DNA of 64,000 nt from Gracilimonas sp017641085. Its GTDB lineage: Bacteria; Bacteroidota; Rhodothermia; Balneolales; Balneolaceae. The translations under genes were made by a program, and so were the position numbers. Below the pieces are notes generated by a model. That model did no database searches. It was not told the origin of the DNA and saw only the letters and a program-made list of their open reading frames with translations. Shown in pieces: positions 19,401 to 28,071 of the stretch; within the stretch, counting starts at the first letter, position 1; the number at the start of each line of letters is the position of its first letter. The DNA is taken from assembly GCF_046115515.1 (NCBI RefSeq), contig NZ_CP175953.1. One strand, 5' to 3'.

Positions 19401-19521
19401 TAAGTCAGCCGGAACTCACACCGCAACTTTTGATGCCGGCAATCTGGCCAGCGGTATCTATATTTATAGATTACAGGCCGGCGAGTTAAGTCTTCAGCGC
19501 AGAATGACGCTCATCAAATAG
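16480..19521 (+). CDS. Large secreted FG-GAP repeat protein with type IX sorting domain
   Basis: A 1013-aa protein with an N-terminal signal peptide (ending near SGVEAQQ). Many FG-GAP/integrin-like Asp-rich calcium loops follow, for example DLDGDGTTDF, DLNGNGWSDL, DLNNDGYDDA, DINDDGLEDI and DFNGDGVDDF, making a beta-propeller. The last 85 residues (KLEQNYPNPFNPTTNIQF and GTHTATFDAGNLASGIY) are a C-terminal sorting domain used by type IX secretion. Predicted to be cell-surface or released; the ligand is unknown. Confidence 0.93.
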   Translation: MHNISFSLSIFVLLGSFLISGVEAQQVELKENKNGTVELITDFNKSASQHYLFRSKSMSVEDYTTVDPLMKWGHTQPWADPKINFAPTGISQAVGDLDGDGTTDFIRTYEVWDERTDDLSDRVPKTLVFLGSGNQIDHDFIIYDRLLPIGDIANTGQSQLVSQDEAGVTLYQFSSTSFTTSSISIPELEDLDIPFSSFNITRKDIDGNSIDDVIIPSGNTIYIGLIDSTLENSSVLEFDISTQIEFQFFTITNIEYVGWNGISYILATVRNGRTNGHYIYVMELDLTAETISRVQSSKFSMNSFFSTITLAEDSNGFPNIVVSGNENETDSTGGAYLKMYTMSNDTSLYKNQPAELDSLEGFAVGDLNGNGWSDLVVDYYGEYNFASINPSDTSLSIEGVIGTPLGNNEFVSVDRSFYPQGDLNNDGYDDALLYVRNDDVFGQLRLEGVSPNGTVNYANPTEYLYNAGDYRVTRIEGTFTFGDISGNGLDDYGLIVSDGLSGSLDIYEGGSDGSATIGTIDLPGFVQYVTSGDFNVDGREDILMLISIDVGTDENPERSNELHFYQLGSTSPYHVIKGQDFQPGLDDYNNFIGTISNAGDINDDGLEDILVGAPFRGLTPIGIYYGSASLSLNPDAQVSFPENPDINYSFGWGGTLQGGFDFNGDGVDDFLIGNNNEVDLNDIPDGATFVNDGAIHVFYGSSGTNDFSGGADVTLKSDSSAYSDNTWHWIFGFNQVAHGDFNGDGATDLAIKPFRHIEFNDINQGRPGIHIFHGGANFDGQPDQVLPLLEEIHQPSRLGTGSDTTAFSGRAEISAVPDINGDGADELLYIGPQYERNGSFFFGGDTLSSTPDAVLKAPNQSVGFNTNGNFINRQYRMSIGEMTASGVTSVLVWQQGDLNFMDTPAYIYELSQMAVSNEEPAASGTPKSFKLEQNYPNPFNPTTNIQFNIPRATDVTLKIYNILGQEVMTVLNDFKSAGTHTATFDAGNLASGIYIYRLQAGELSLQRRMTLIK

Positions 19522-19542
19522 ACGAAAATAACATTCAATTAT

Positions 19543-19576
19543 AAAGCCCGGCTTCAGTTAAGGATCCGGGCTTTTT
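19543..19576 (+). terminator. Intrinsic terminator after the FG-GAP gene
   Basis: AAAGCCCGG (19543-19551) pairs with CCGGGCTTT (19566-19574) and runs into a T-tract. Twenty-two bases after the stop codon. Confidence 0.88.
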
Positions 19577-19732
19577 AATTTCTGTATAGAGATTTGAATA
19601 GAAATAAGTAATCATCCCTGTATTCTTTTTTAAAAAATGAAATCAGGCATTTCCTGAATTTAGGACCAAATTGTACTCACATTCCCGGATAAAATCTAAA
19701 ACTCTACTCTATTTTATCCCGAATGTATTTTG

Positions 19733-20554
19733 CTATACACATTCATAATACACGCCCTCATGGTGCATAAAGGTGCTGTCTTTTCTGTTTAGGTCCAGCG
19801 GGTCGCCATTAAAATTTGTGGCACGGAATCCAAGTTCGTGAAATATGCAGGCAGTGGCCGCGAAATCCCAAAGACTGCCTCCGCCAATTTCTTTCTTGGG
19901 GTGCTTAATCATATTAGCGGGAGTATGTTGTACTACTTTGATGGCGTTCAGAACCGAGCCGCCGCCCTGTAGTACCCGTAAGCCTGTTAAATTCAGTTCG
20001 CCCACTTTATGATGAAGGTGCCTCATCAGCTCATCCGGTCGGGGAGTTTTGGTTAATGGCTTGTCGGTGATATGGGTGAGGTAATCATTGGGTTCGGGAA
20101 GTTTCCAGCGCTTATCATTTTTAAAGACCCTATGTCCTTTAGCAGCATGATAGAGGGTTTCAGTGCTGGGGTCGTATATGACGCCAATCACGGGTGTTCC
20201 GGCCCGGGAAACAAGGGCTATAGATACCGAGAAATCCGGTATTTTACGGCTTAAGGCCAGGGTGCCGTCGATGGGGTCCACGCACCAGAAATAATCTTTT
20301 TCAAACCTGCTGCCATCGTCTTCGGTTTCTTCTGTTAGCAGGGCTATATCATGTTCTTCACAAGTGGGAAGCAAGTATGAAAGAATCTCATCTTCACATT
20401 CCTTATCCACTTTAGTCACGATTTGAGAAGCATAATTACTTCCGCCATCAGGCTTTAACTTCACATCAATGGTAGTATCCAAATAAGATTTTATGATGCG
20501 GCCGGCAGCTAATGCGGCTTCCATAGCAGTTTCTTTAAGAGGTAACAGGTTCAT
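19733..20554 (-). CDS. Inositol monophosphatase family phosphatase (CysQ-like)
   Basis: A 273-aa Li+-sensitive phosphatase-fold protein. Metal-binding motifs are WCVDPIDGTLALSR (with the DPIDGT core) and the C-terminal GGGSLWDFAATACI. CysQ-type members hydrolyse 3'-phosphoadenosine 5'-phosphate from sulfate assimilation; others hydrolyse inositol phosphates. The sequence alone does not settle which. Its start overlaps the end of the upstream phosphotransferase gene by 20 bp, so the two are co-translated. Confidence 0.85.
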   Translation of the reverse strand: MNLLPLKETAMEAALAAGRIIKSYLDTTIDVKLKPDGGSNYASQIVTKVDKECEDEILSYLLPTCEEHDIALLTEETEDDGSRFEKDYFWCVDPIDGTLALSRKIPDFSVSIALVSRAGTPVIGVIYDPSTETLYHAAKGHRVFKNDKRWKLPEPNDYLTHITDKPLTKTPRPDELMRHLHHKVGELNLTGLRVLQGGGSVLNAIKVVQHTPANMIKHPKKEIGGGSLWDFAATACIFHELGFRATNFNGDPLDLNRKDSTFMHHEGVYYECV

Positions 20555-21503
20555 CTAAAAGGTTATTTATCACTTCGTTGGTTACACGCTCACTATAGCT
20601 GTTGATTTTCCAGTGCCCCGGGCTCCATCCCTTAAGAAACCGGTGGAAGTCTGCCCAGGCTACCCGGTATAAAGGTCGCCATTCCTTTTCAAGGTCTGGG
20701 TTTTGCTCGCCCGTTGACTGTTGTAAATAGCTGAAATAGGTGTCCAGAATCTGTTCCTCGAGGGCTTCACACTCTTCCTCATCCAGGCAGCTTCCGATAA
20801 AATAGGCCAGATCTTTCATGCCACAGCCTCCTCCCACATACTGAAAGTCTACGGCTGCAACTTCTCCACGCTCCGAAAAACAAAAATTTGCCAGCTTTGC
20901 GTCTCCGTGCACAAAAGTCTTAAACCTGCAGGCTTTCAGTTTTTGATCAATAATGGAGGCGGCCTTTTTCAGGTGCTCGTCGCTTAATGCCTCAAGTTCC
21001 TGAGGGCGAGTTTCTAAATGCCAGTAGGTGCCCTGATCCCATAATCCCTCCGGGACCATACCCAAGTAACTGCCATGAAAATCCGCCAGCCATTTTAGAA
21101 TTGGGGTGATTTCTTGCCAGCTTACCGACGTTTTTCGGAGCGGGTAACCCGAGGCATTCAGGTCTTCCAGAACCATAAGTACATCATGTTCCTTATGATT
21201 AATGGCCAAACAGCGGGGTAGCCGGGCTTTGGATTGATGACTGTACTGCTCGTACCAGGTGGTTTCCACTTCGTAAGACTTGAGCTTGCGCTGATGGCCG
21301 ATATCGGAGTTCCAACCCCGGGGATGTTGTTGGGACTTTTCCGTTTGAACGTGCTTTACCACCACATTGGAAACCTGCGCTCCTTCGAGATGTATGCGGA
21401 GGATCTTTCCGTAACCACTCCAAAGCTCCTGTATAACTACCTCATCGCTGATGGAGGTAGCACCGGTGCATTCTAAGATGAAAGTTTTAAACGATTCATT
21501 CAT
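20535..21503 (-). CDS. Aminoglycoside/choline-kinase-like phosphotransferase
   Basis: A 322-aa protein of the kinase-like APH/EcKinase type. The catalytic loop is FVHGDAKLANFCF (HGD...N) and the metal loop is AAVDFQYVGGGCGMKDLAYF. The substrate is unknown. I chose the ATG at 21503 because an upstream in-frame TTG at 21521 is less likely. Overlap with the phosphatase gene suggests a kinase-phosphatase pair acting on a related small molecule. Confidence 0.82.
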   Translation of the reverse strand: MNESFKTFILECTGATSISDEVVIQELWSGYGKILRIHLEGAQVSNVVVKHVQTEKSQQHPRGWNSDIGHQRKLKSYEVETTWYEQYSHQSKARLPRCLAINHKEHDVLMVLEDLNASGYPLRKTSVSWQEITPILKWLADFHGSYLGMVPEGLWDQGTYWHLETRPQELEALSDEHLKKAASIIDQKLKACRFKTFVHGDAKLANFCFSERGEVAAVDFQYVGGGCGMKDLAYFIGSCLDEEECEALEEQILDTYFSYLQQSTGEQNPDLEKEWRPLYRVAWADFHRFLKGWSPGHWKINSYSERVTNEVINNLLDEPVTS

Positions 21504-21695
21504 TGATCCGGAAGATAGCAAAGATATGGCAGTGGATTGGAAGGGAGTTAAGTTACCAATGGTGATACTTGCTCAGGGAGAAAAATAAATAGTTCATCCC
21601 AAACCGGTAGCTCGATCCATCACCAATCAAATTAGCAGAATTGCGATAACCCGATTAACGATTTGCGAATAACGAATTTACGTACCACTGAAATA

Positions 21696-22133
21696 TCAAC
21701 TATCAGGTCGATTAATCACAGCCAGGGTACACCGCGAAGAACACACCAGCTTTTCCCGTTCATCGCGAAGCTCACATTCCCAGACCTGAATTTTTCTTCC
21801 AACATGAACAGGCTTTGCAGTTCCTGTTACTTTTCCTCCCATCTTCACTGACCGGATGTGATTGGCATTTATCTCCACTCCTACCACTGTTTGACTGGTC
21901 TCGTCCAATTGAAACCAGCCGCCTACCGAACACAACGTTTCGGCGAGGGCAACAGAAGCTCCGCCATGTAATACCCCGAATGGTTGCACCGAATTTTCAT
22001 TTACCGGCATGGTGGCTACCATTTTGTCTTTGGCCACGTGCTCAAACTCCATCCCCAAAGCATGCCCCATATGCTTATGGGAAAAGTTGAAATAAATCTC
22101 GGCTTTCTTTTTTAGATCCTCTTGGATGAACAT
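21696..22133 (-). CDS. PaaI-family hotdog-fold thioesterase
   Basis: A 145-aa hotdog thioesterase. VQPFGVLHGGASVALAET carries the family's catalytic region (HGG...). These enzymes hydrolyse acyl-CoA or hydroxyphenylacetyl-CoA and can release CoA stuck as dead-end intermediates. It is divergent from the acyl-CoA synthetase at 22249, with 115 bp between the starts. The presence of a phenylacetate pathway in the window makes a PaaI role reasonable but not proven. Confidence 0.85.
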   Translation of the reverse strand: MFIQEDLKKKAEIYFNFSHKHMGHALGMEFEHVAKDKMVATMPVNENSVQPFGVLHGGASVALAETLCSVGGWFQLDETSQTVVGVEINANHIRSVKMGGKVTGTAKPVHVGRKIQVWECELRDEREKLVCSSRCTLAVINRPDS

Positions 22134-22248
22134 GAAATTTGAATTTGATTAACAGTGTTAAGTTATTAAAATAAAGATCGGAACCGCTTTCAAATGAATA
22201 GTGAAAGTGTATATTAGAAAATACACGCAAACATGATAGGAAAATAAT

Positions 22249-24042
22249 ATGAAATACGAACCTACCACGATTTTGTCTGTCGTCTCTGAAGGAATTGAAA
22301 AAAATGAAACAGGGATATATTCGGCTGTAAAGCGGGATGGAAAATGGATTGAAACAACCATTGATGATTTTAACCAGATGGTACACGACCTGGCCATGGG
22401 CTTGTATGAGCTGGGCGTTCGAAAAGGAGATAAGGTTTCTCTGCATGCTGAAAACAGTACGGAGTGGCTGGTCATTGACCAGGCCATTCTATCTTTGGGG
22501 GCGGTTGTAGTGCCCATCTATACCACTCAGCCCGGCGAGCAGATTAAATATATTCTGGAGAATTCCGAGGCAAAGGTTCATTTTGTATCTAACGACGAAG
22601 TGTTTGCGGAAACCAAGCCACTGATTAAAGGTGTCGATAACGTGAAGGCGATCATCTCCATTCTAGGTTCAAACCATAACAAGCTCAAGACTTTTGATGA
22701 AATCCTGGAAATGGGGCACAAGAAAGGGGAGGAAGATCCGAATTTGTTTGATAAGCTTCGCAGCGACGTACAACCTGATGACCTTGCTACGCTGATCTAT
22801 ACTTCAGGGACCACCGGTGTACCTAAAGGAGTGATGCTGACCCACAACAATATTGCCGGGAATGCTCTGGCCTCGCACGAAATTTTTCCTTTCGACCCTA
22901 AAGAGCACGATGAACCAAAGGTCCTTTCCTACCTGCCGCTGGCGCATATGTTTGAACGTACAGCATCCTATATCTATGCCTATGTGGGGGTTCCTCCTTA
23001 TTACATCGATGAGGTGGAGGAGATACGGGATGATTTTCAAGCCGTGAAGCCCATCTACATGGTTACCGTACCGCGATTGCTCGAGAAAATTGTTACCGGT
23101 ATAAAAGTTAAAGGACAGGAATTCAGCGGACTGAAAAAGCAGCTTTACTACTGGGCGGTTAATTTGGCTGAAGAGTATGATCCGGAAGATCCGCCTGCTT
23201 CCTGGAAATGGAAAATTGCCGACAAGCTGGTGTATGCTAAAATCCGGGAAATGTTTGGTGGAAACCTGGTGGGGCTTAATGTGGGGGGAGCTGCACTTTC
23301 ACCGAATATCGCTCGTTTTATGAACGGAATTGGGATTTATTGCGGGTTGGGATATGGACTCACAGAAACTTCCCCGGTACTTACCGGGCCACCTGTGGGG
23401 GAACTCCGAATCGGTTCATCCGGAAAGCCGCTGGTGGATGTGGAGCTCAAAATTGCCGAGGATGGAGAAATTCTGGCTAAAGGCCCGAACATCATGAAAG
23501 GCTATTACAAAATGCCGGAAAAAACCGAGGAGGCAATTGACAAAGACGGCTGGTTTCATACCGGAGACATCGGGCATATTGATGAGGATGGATGGTTGTT
23601 TGTAACCGACCGGAAGAAATCGCTTTTTAAACTTTCAACGGGTAAATATGTAGCTCCGCAACCGATAGAAAATGCTTTGGTGAACAGCGGGTTTATTGAA
23701 CAGGCGGTAGTTGTAGGAAGTGAGCATAAATTTTGTGGTGCCTTAATTGTCCCGAACTGGGAGAACATGAAAAAACGGTTTAAGTCAACCGGACACGACT
23801 TCCCGGAAGATAATCCTACTGAGAATGAGTTTGTGATCAAGAGAATTCAGAAGGAAATAGACAAAGTGAACGAGGAGCTTTCCAAGTGGGAGAAAGTGAA
23901 AAAGTTCAAGCTGTTGAAAGATCAGTTTACCATTGATGACGGGGAAATCACACCCACGCTTAAAATTAAACGAAATGTGATCAATGAGAAATACAAAGAG
24001 CAAATCGACAGTATCTATGCAGAAGAAGAGGAAGAATCTTAG
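22249..24042 (+). CDS. Long-chain fatty acid-CoA ligase (FadD15-like)
   Basis: A 597-aa AMP-forming synthetase of the long-chain type. Motifs: TLIYTSGTTGVPKGVMLTH (about 182-200), YGLTETSPVL, GWFHTGDIGHIDEDGWLFV and the C-terminal linker with TDRKKSLFKLSTGKYV. It is the first gene of a plus-strand beta-oxidation cluster and is 11 bp upstream of the fused FadN-like gene. It activates fatty acids for that pathway. Confidence 0.92.
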   Translation: MKYEPTTILSVVSEGIEKNETGIYSAVKRDGKWIETTIDDFNQMVHDLAMGLYELGVRKGDKVSLHAENSTEWLVIDQAILSLGAVVVPIYTTQPGEQIKYILENSEAKVHFVSNDEVFAETKPLIKGVDNVKAIISILGSNHNKLKTFDEILEMGHKKGEEDPNLFDKLRSDVQPDDLATLIYTSGTTGVPKGVMLTHNNIAGNALASHEIFPFDPKEHDEPKVLSYLPLAHMFERTASYIYAYVGVPPYYIDEVEEIRDDFQAVKPIYMVTVPRLLEKIVTGIKVKGQEFSGLKKQLYYWAVNLAEEYDPEDPPASWKWKIADKLVYAKIREMFGGNLVGLNVGGAALSPNIARFMNGIGIYCGLGYGLTETSPVLTGPPVGELRIGSSGKPLVDVELKIAEDGEILAKGPNIMKGYYKMPEKTEEAIDKDGWFHTGDIGHIDEDGWLFVTDRKKSLFKLSTGKYVAPQPIENALVNSGFIEQAVVVGSEHKFCGALIVPNWENMKKRFKSTGHDFPEDNPTENEFVIKRIQKEIDKVNEELSKWEKVKKFKLLKDQFTIDDGEITPTLKIKRNVINEKYKEQIDSIYAEEEEES

Positions 24043-24053
24043 GATCTAAATTT

Positions 24054-26399
24054 ATGAGCACAAAGAAATATTCGATCAGGAAAGTAGCCGTATTAGGGTC
24101 AGGAGTGATGGGGAGCCAGATTGCAGCGCATTGCGTAAATGCCGGACTGGATGTGGTGTTACTGGATCTTAAAAGTGATGATCCCATTCGCCCCAATAAA
24201 ATGGTGGAAGAAAGTCTTCAAAAAGCTTCGAAGATGAAGCCGGCACCCTTCGGAAAACCGGATTTGGCGAAACGAATCGAAATTGGAAATTTCGAAGATG
24301 ATTTTGATGAGCTAAAAGAGGCTGACTGGATTTGTGAAGTGATCGTAGAGAAGATGGACATCAAAAAAGATATGATGTCTCGCATTGAAAAGGTTCGTAA
24401 GCCGGAAACCATTGTCAGCTCCAATACATCCGGGCTTCCAATAAGTGAGATTTCCGAAGAATGCAGTGACGATTTTAAAGCCCATTTTCTGGGAACGCAT
24501 TTCTTTAATCCACCCCGGTATATGAAGCTTCTGGAAGTAATTCCAACTGCAACCACTTCCGAAGATGTAACTGAATTCATGCACCGCTTCTGTGAGAAAA
24601 CACTCGGCAAAGGGGTCGTGATTTGTAAAGACACACCCAACTTTATCGCCAATCGGATTGGGATTTTCTCCATCGCTAATATCATGCCTTATTTCTTTGA
24701 TGGTGACTTCCGGGCTGAAGAAATTGACTTGCTAACCGGAACACTCACCGGGTATTCCAAAGCAGCCACCTTCCGAACGGCAGACATGGCCGGACTGGAT
24801 GTTACCAATCATGTAGCCAAAAACCTGTATCCATCCATTCCGGATGATGAAATGCGGGAGACTTTCAACCTGCCGAAAGAATTCGAAAAAATGGTGGAAG
24901 AAGGCATAATTGGCAATAAAGCCGGGAAAGGGTTTTACACTAAGCAGGATGGGGAATATCTCGTTCTCAATCCAAAGAACTTTGAATATGAGTCGCAGCA
25001 ACAATTGGAAGACCCAATTCTGGATGAAGCCAAAAAAATAAAAGACACGGAAGAGCGACTGAAATTTCTGGTTTTCTCAGGCGAGAAAATTGGTGATTTC
25101 CTTTGGAATGTGCATCGGGATTTACTGCTGTATGCAGCCAATCGAATTCCTGAAATTACCGATTCCCCTCTTTCCATCGACCGCGCCATGCAGTGGGGGT
25201 TTAACTGGGAGATGGGCCCTTTCGAACGCTGGGATGCCTTAGGACTTAACAACATGGTAGAGCGGCTTGAGAAGGAAGGTGCTGCAGTTCCTGAGTTAAT
25301 AAGTGAAATGCTGGATGCCGGAATATCTTCTTTTTATGAAGATGGAAAGGTGTACGATCCTCAATCTAAAGCCATGGTAGATATTCCGCCGGAGGCTAAA
25401 GGAGAAGTCAAGGTCCATCATCTTCGTAAGCAAAAATCTCCGGTTATGGAGAACAACAGTGTGTCCCTTCACGATATGGGTGATGGAGTTGCACTGTTTG
25501 AATTCCACACCCCAAATTCTACACTGGGCAGCGAGCTGGTTCAGTCCCTGTATAATTCGCTGGATACGGTCAAAGATCAATTTGATGCACTGGTTATCAG
25601 TCATGATGCCGACAACTTCGCTTTTGGAGCCAACCTCAAGGAGGCCCTGGTTGCCAAGCAGAATAACGATTGGGACAGCGTGGTGGAAGCTGTTGAAAAC
25701 TTCCAGAAAACAGCCGTTGCTCTCAGGTATGCTCCATTTCCGGTAGTGGCTGCTCCTTTTGGGAAGACTTTGGGCGGAGGCGTAGAATTTTGCCTGTATT
25801 CGGATAAAGTAGTGGCCCATCATGAATTGTATATGGGCTTGGTAGAAGTTGGAGTCGGGTTAATTCCGGCCGGTGGAGGAACCACAGAGCTGCTCCGAAG
25901 GGCCATGGGAAAACTGGAGGGAGATGCAGATCCATTGCCTTTTATCCGGGAGGTATTCAAGACTATCGGGATGGCAAAAGTATCGGAAAGCGCTCACCGG
26001 GCTCATGAACTTGGCTACATGAGGGCTTCCGATACAATTGTTATGAATCGTGATCTTTTAATCAAAAGAGCCAAAGAAGAAGCTCTGAACTTAGTTCACG
26101 CGGGTTATCAGTCGCCGGCTGAAACCCCGGTTAAAGTGTTAGGAAAGACTGCTCTTTCTGCCATGAAACTCATGCTCCATGTTATGCATGAAGGAAAGTA
26201 TATCACTGATTACGACAAAGTGGTAGCCGAACGGGTGGCCTATGTGTTGGCCGGTGGAGATCTAAGTGAAGTCCAGGAAGTCCCGGAATCTTATCTCTTG
26301 AAGCTGGAAAGGGAAGCAATCCTTGAATGCCTGCAGGATGACCGAACACTGGCCCGAATGGAACACATGCTGAAGAAGGGAAAACCGTTAAGGAATTAG
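24054..26399 (+). CDS. Fused 3-hydroxyacyl-CoA dehydrogenase / enoyl-CoA hydratase (FadN-like)
   Basis: A 781-aa bifunctional beta-oxidation enzyme. The N-terminal Rossmann domain begins VAVLGSGVMGSQIAAHC, followed by the dehydrogenase C-terminal domains (NFIANRIG, then a second copy near 360-420). The C-terminal third is a crotonase-type hydratase (AFGANLKEAL, PFGKTLGGGVEF, GLIPAGGGTTELL). This order, dehydrogenase first, is that of Bacillus FadN, the reverse of E. coli FadB. The thiolase partner is the next intact gene (26807), separated by the four-helix-bundle element. Confidence 0.92.
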   Translation: MSTKKYSIRKVAVLGSGVMGSQIAAHCVNAGLDVVLLDLKSDDPIRPNKMVEESLQKASKMKPAPFGKPDLAKRIEIGNFEDDFDELKEADWICEVIVEKMDIKKDMMSRIEKVRKPETIVSSNTSGLPISEISEECSDDFKAHFLGTHFFNPPRYMKLLEVIPTATTSEDVTEFMHRFCEKTLGKGVVICKDTPNFIANRIGIFSIANIMPYFFDGDFRAEEIDLLTGTLTGYSKAATFRTADMAGLDVTNHVAKNLYPSIPDDEMRETFNLPKEFEKMVEEGIIGNKAGKGFYTKQDGEYLVLNPKNFEYESQQQLEDPILDEAKKIKDTEERLKFLVFSGEKIGDFLWNVHRDLLLYAANRIPEITDSPLSIDRAMQWGFNWEMGPFERWDALGLNNMVERLEKEGAAVPELISEMLDAGISSFYEDGKVYDPQSKAMVDIPPEAKGEVKVHHLRKQKSPVMENNSVSLHDMGDGVALFEFHTPNSTLGSELVQSLYNSLDTVKDQFDALVISHDADNFAFGANLKEALVAKQNNDWDSVVEAVENFQKTAVALRYAPFPVVAAPFGKTLGGGVEFCLYSDKVVAHHELYMGLVEVGVGLIPAGGGTTELLRRAMGKLEGDADPLPFIREVFKTIGMAKVSESAHRAHELGYMRASDTIVMNRDLLIKRAKEEALNLVHAGYQSPAETPVKVLGKTALSAMKLMLHVMHEGKYITDYDKVVAERVAYVLAGGDLSEVQEVPESYLLKLEREAILECLQDDRTLARMEHMLKKGKPLRN

Positions 26400-26411
26400 A
26401 ATATAGATTTT

Positions 26412-26798
26412 AGATAAAAGATTTAAGATTGGAAGATGCATAATTACAAACAGCTGGAGGTATGGAATAAAGCAGTTGAGTTAGCTTCTTCTATATTATA
26501 GTGTGACCAAGAAATTTCCAGAAGAAGAAAAGTTTGGCATTATTTCGCAAATGAGAAGATGCTCTGTTTCAATTAGTTCAAACATAGCAGAAGGAGCTGG
26601 AAGAAACTCTGACAAGGAATTTCGACAATTACTGAATATTTCATTTGGGTCATGTTCCGAATTGGAAACGCAATTAATTATTAGCCATAACCTTGAGTAT
26701 TTGACAAAAAGTGAGTTTGAAAAACTAACAGCAGAGTTAACTGAGATTCAAAGAATGTTGTTCACTTTAATAAAAAAATTCTCTTAAATCTTTTATCT
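26412..26798 (+). mobile_element. Four-helix-bundle element with terminal inverted repeats
   Basis: AGATAAAAGATTTAAGA (26412-26428) and its exact reverse complement (26782-26798) bracket a single small gene. Allowing one mismatch, the arms extend to about 24 bp. The right arm overlaps the gene's stop codon. S23/IVP-type four-helix-bundle genes are known from intervening sequences in 23S rRNA genes, where inverted-repeat ends form a stem. Here a similar unit lies between two beta-oxidation genes, so it is likely a mobile insertion. No target-site duplication is obvious. Confidence 0.6.
26436..26787 (+). pseudogene. Four-helix-bundle protein (S23/IVP family), frameshifted
   Basis: From ATG 26436 the frame reads MHNYKQLEVWNKAVELASSI, the typical family start, then hits TAG at about 26499. 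The rest of the protein (SVTKKFPEEEKFGIISQMRR ... SNIAEGAGRNSDKEF) continues in another frame to 26787. Removing one T in the TATATTATAGTG stretch (about 26494-26503) restores a single frame of about 116 residues. So the gene carries a one-base insertion, real or a sequencing error. The family folds as a pentameric helix bundle and is related to the Avd accessory protein; its role outside rRNA is unknown. Confidence 0.8.
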
Positions 26799-26806
26799 AA
26801 CATCTT

Positions 26807-27991
26807 ATGTCTACTAAAACAGCATACATCGTTGCAGCAGCACGAACAGCTTGTGGTAAAGCTAATAAAGGATCACTTCGTTTTACGCGGCCGGATTCTA
26901 TGGGGGGAGAGGTAGTCAAAGATCTTCTGAACAGAACTAAAGGATTAGAGGCTGAGCAGGTTGAAGATGTTATAATGGGTTGTGCCTTTCCGGAGGCGTC
27001 ACAGGGACTAAATGTGGCCCGACAGATCGCTTTGTTGGGTGGATTGCCAGACTCAGTTCCGGGTGTTACCGTAAACCGGTTTTGTTCCTCGGGGTTGCAA
27101 ACCATTGCCATGGCAGCAGAACGTATCATGGCTGGTGGCGCTGATGTGATCATTGCCGGAGGAGTAGAATCCATGAGCCTGGTCCCAATGGGAGGAATGT
27201 CGGTTCAACCCAACCCGGAGTTGGTTGAAAATAAGCCGGGCGTGTATGTAAGCATGGGTATCACGGCTGAAAATGTAGCCAATAAGTACGAAGTCAGCCG
27301 TCAAGATCAGGATCAATTTGCATATCAAAGTCACCAGCGGGCGATAAAAGCCTGGGAAGATGGAAAGTTTGACAGCCAAATCACTCCTGTAGAAGTCCAT
27401 GAAAAGAAAGTAACGGCTGATGGGGAAGTAGTAGAGGAATCATTCACCTTTAAACAGGATGAAGGCCCCAGAAAAGATACTTCGGTTGAGGCACTATCGG
27501 GACTGCGGCCTGTGTTTAAAAATGAAGGAAGTGTAACAGCCGGTAACTCATCTCAAATGAATGATGCCGCAGCCGGGGTAGTGGTTATGAGTGGTGAAAT
27601 GGTTGAGAAGCTTGACCTGAAACCTATGGCCAGATATGTAGGCTTTCAGGTAGCAGGAGTAGCTCCTCAAATTATGGGCATAGGACCGATTGAAGCTGTT
27701 CCAAAAGTACTGAACAAAACCGGATTGAAATTATCGGACATTGATTTGATAGAACTTAATGAGGCTTTTGCTTCACAGTCGCTGGCGGTAATTCGTGAGC
27801 TTGGGTTAGACCAGGAAATCACAAACGTAAATGGCGGAGCTATAGCCATGGGGCACCCGCTTGGTTGTACCGGGGCCAAATTGACCACGCAGATTCTTTA
27901 CGAGATGAAAGAACGCAATTCAAAATATGGATTGGTTACCATGTGTATAGGCGGCGGAATGGGTGCTGCCGGTATTTTTGAAAATCTTTAA
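26807..27991 (+). CDS. fadA: Acetyl-CoA acyltransferase (thiolase, FadA-like)
   Basis: A 394-aa thiolase that cleaves 3-ketoacyl-CoA in the last beta-oxidation step. The nucleophilic Cys lies in VNRFCSSGLQTIAMA (about residue 90); the C-terminal motifs are GHPLGCTGAKL (His) and MCIGGGMGAAGIF (second Cys). It belongs functionally with the FadN-like gene upstream. PaaJ-type thiolase is an alternative, but the neighbours favour fatty-acid oxidation. Confidence 0.92.
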   Translation: MSTKTAYIVAAARTACGKANKGSLRFTRPDSMGGEVVKDLLNRTKGLEAEQVEDVIMGCAFPEASQGLNVARQIALLGGLPDSVPGVTVNRFCSSGLQTIAMAAERIMAGGADVIIAGGVESMSLVPMGGMSVQPNPELVENKPGVYVSMGITAENVANKYEVSRQDQDQFAYQSHQRAIKAWEDGKFDSQITPVEVHEKKVTADGEVVEESFTFKQDEGPRKDTSVEALSGLRPVFKNEGSVTAGNSSQMNDAAAGVVVMSGEMVEKLDLKPMARYVGFQVAGVAPQIMGIGPIEAVPKVLNKTGLKLSDIDLIELNEAFASQSLAVIRELGLDQEITNVNGGAIAMGHPLGCTGAKLTTQILYEMKERNSKYGLVTMCIGGGMGAAGIFENL

Positions 27992-28071
27992 TTAAGGACG
28001 ACCATTGACAAGCGATGACTGCCGGTCATCAGTAGTCTGTTTTTACAGGTCGCTCGCCAATACAGGAAATT

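Noticed and set aside
24054..26399. fadB as the gene name for the fused beta-oxidation enzyme
   Set aside because: The domain order is dehydrogenase first and hydratase last, as in FadN, not the FadB order.
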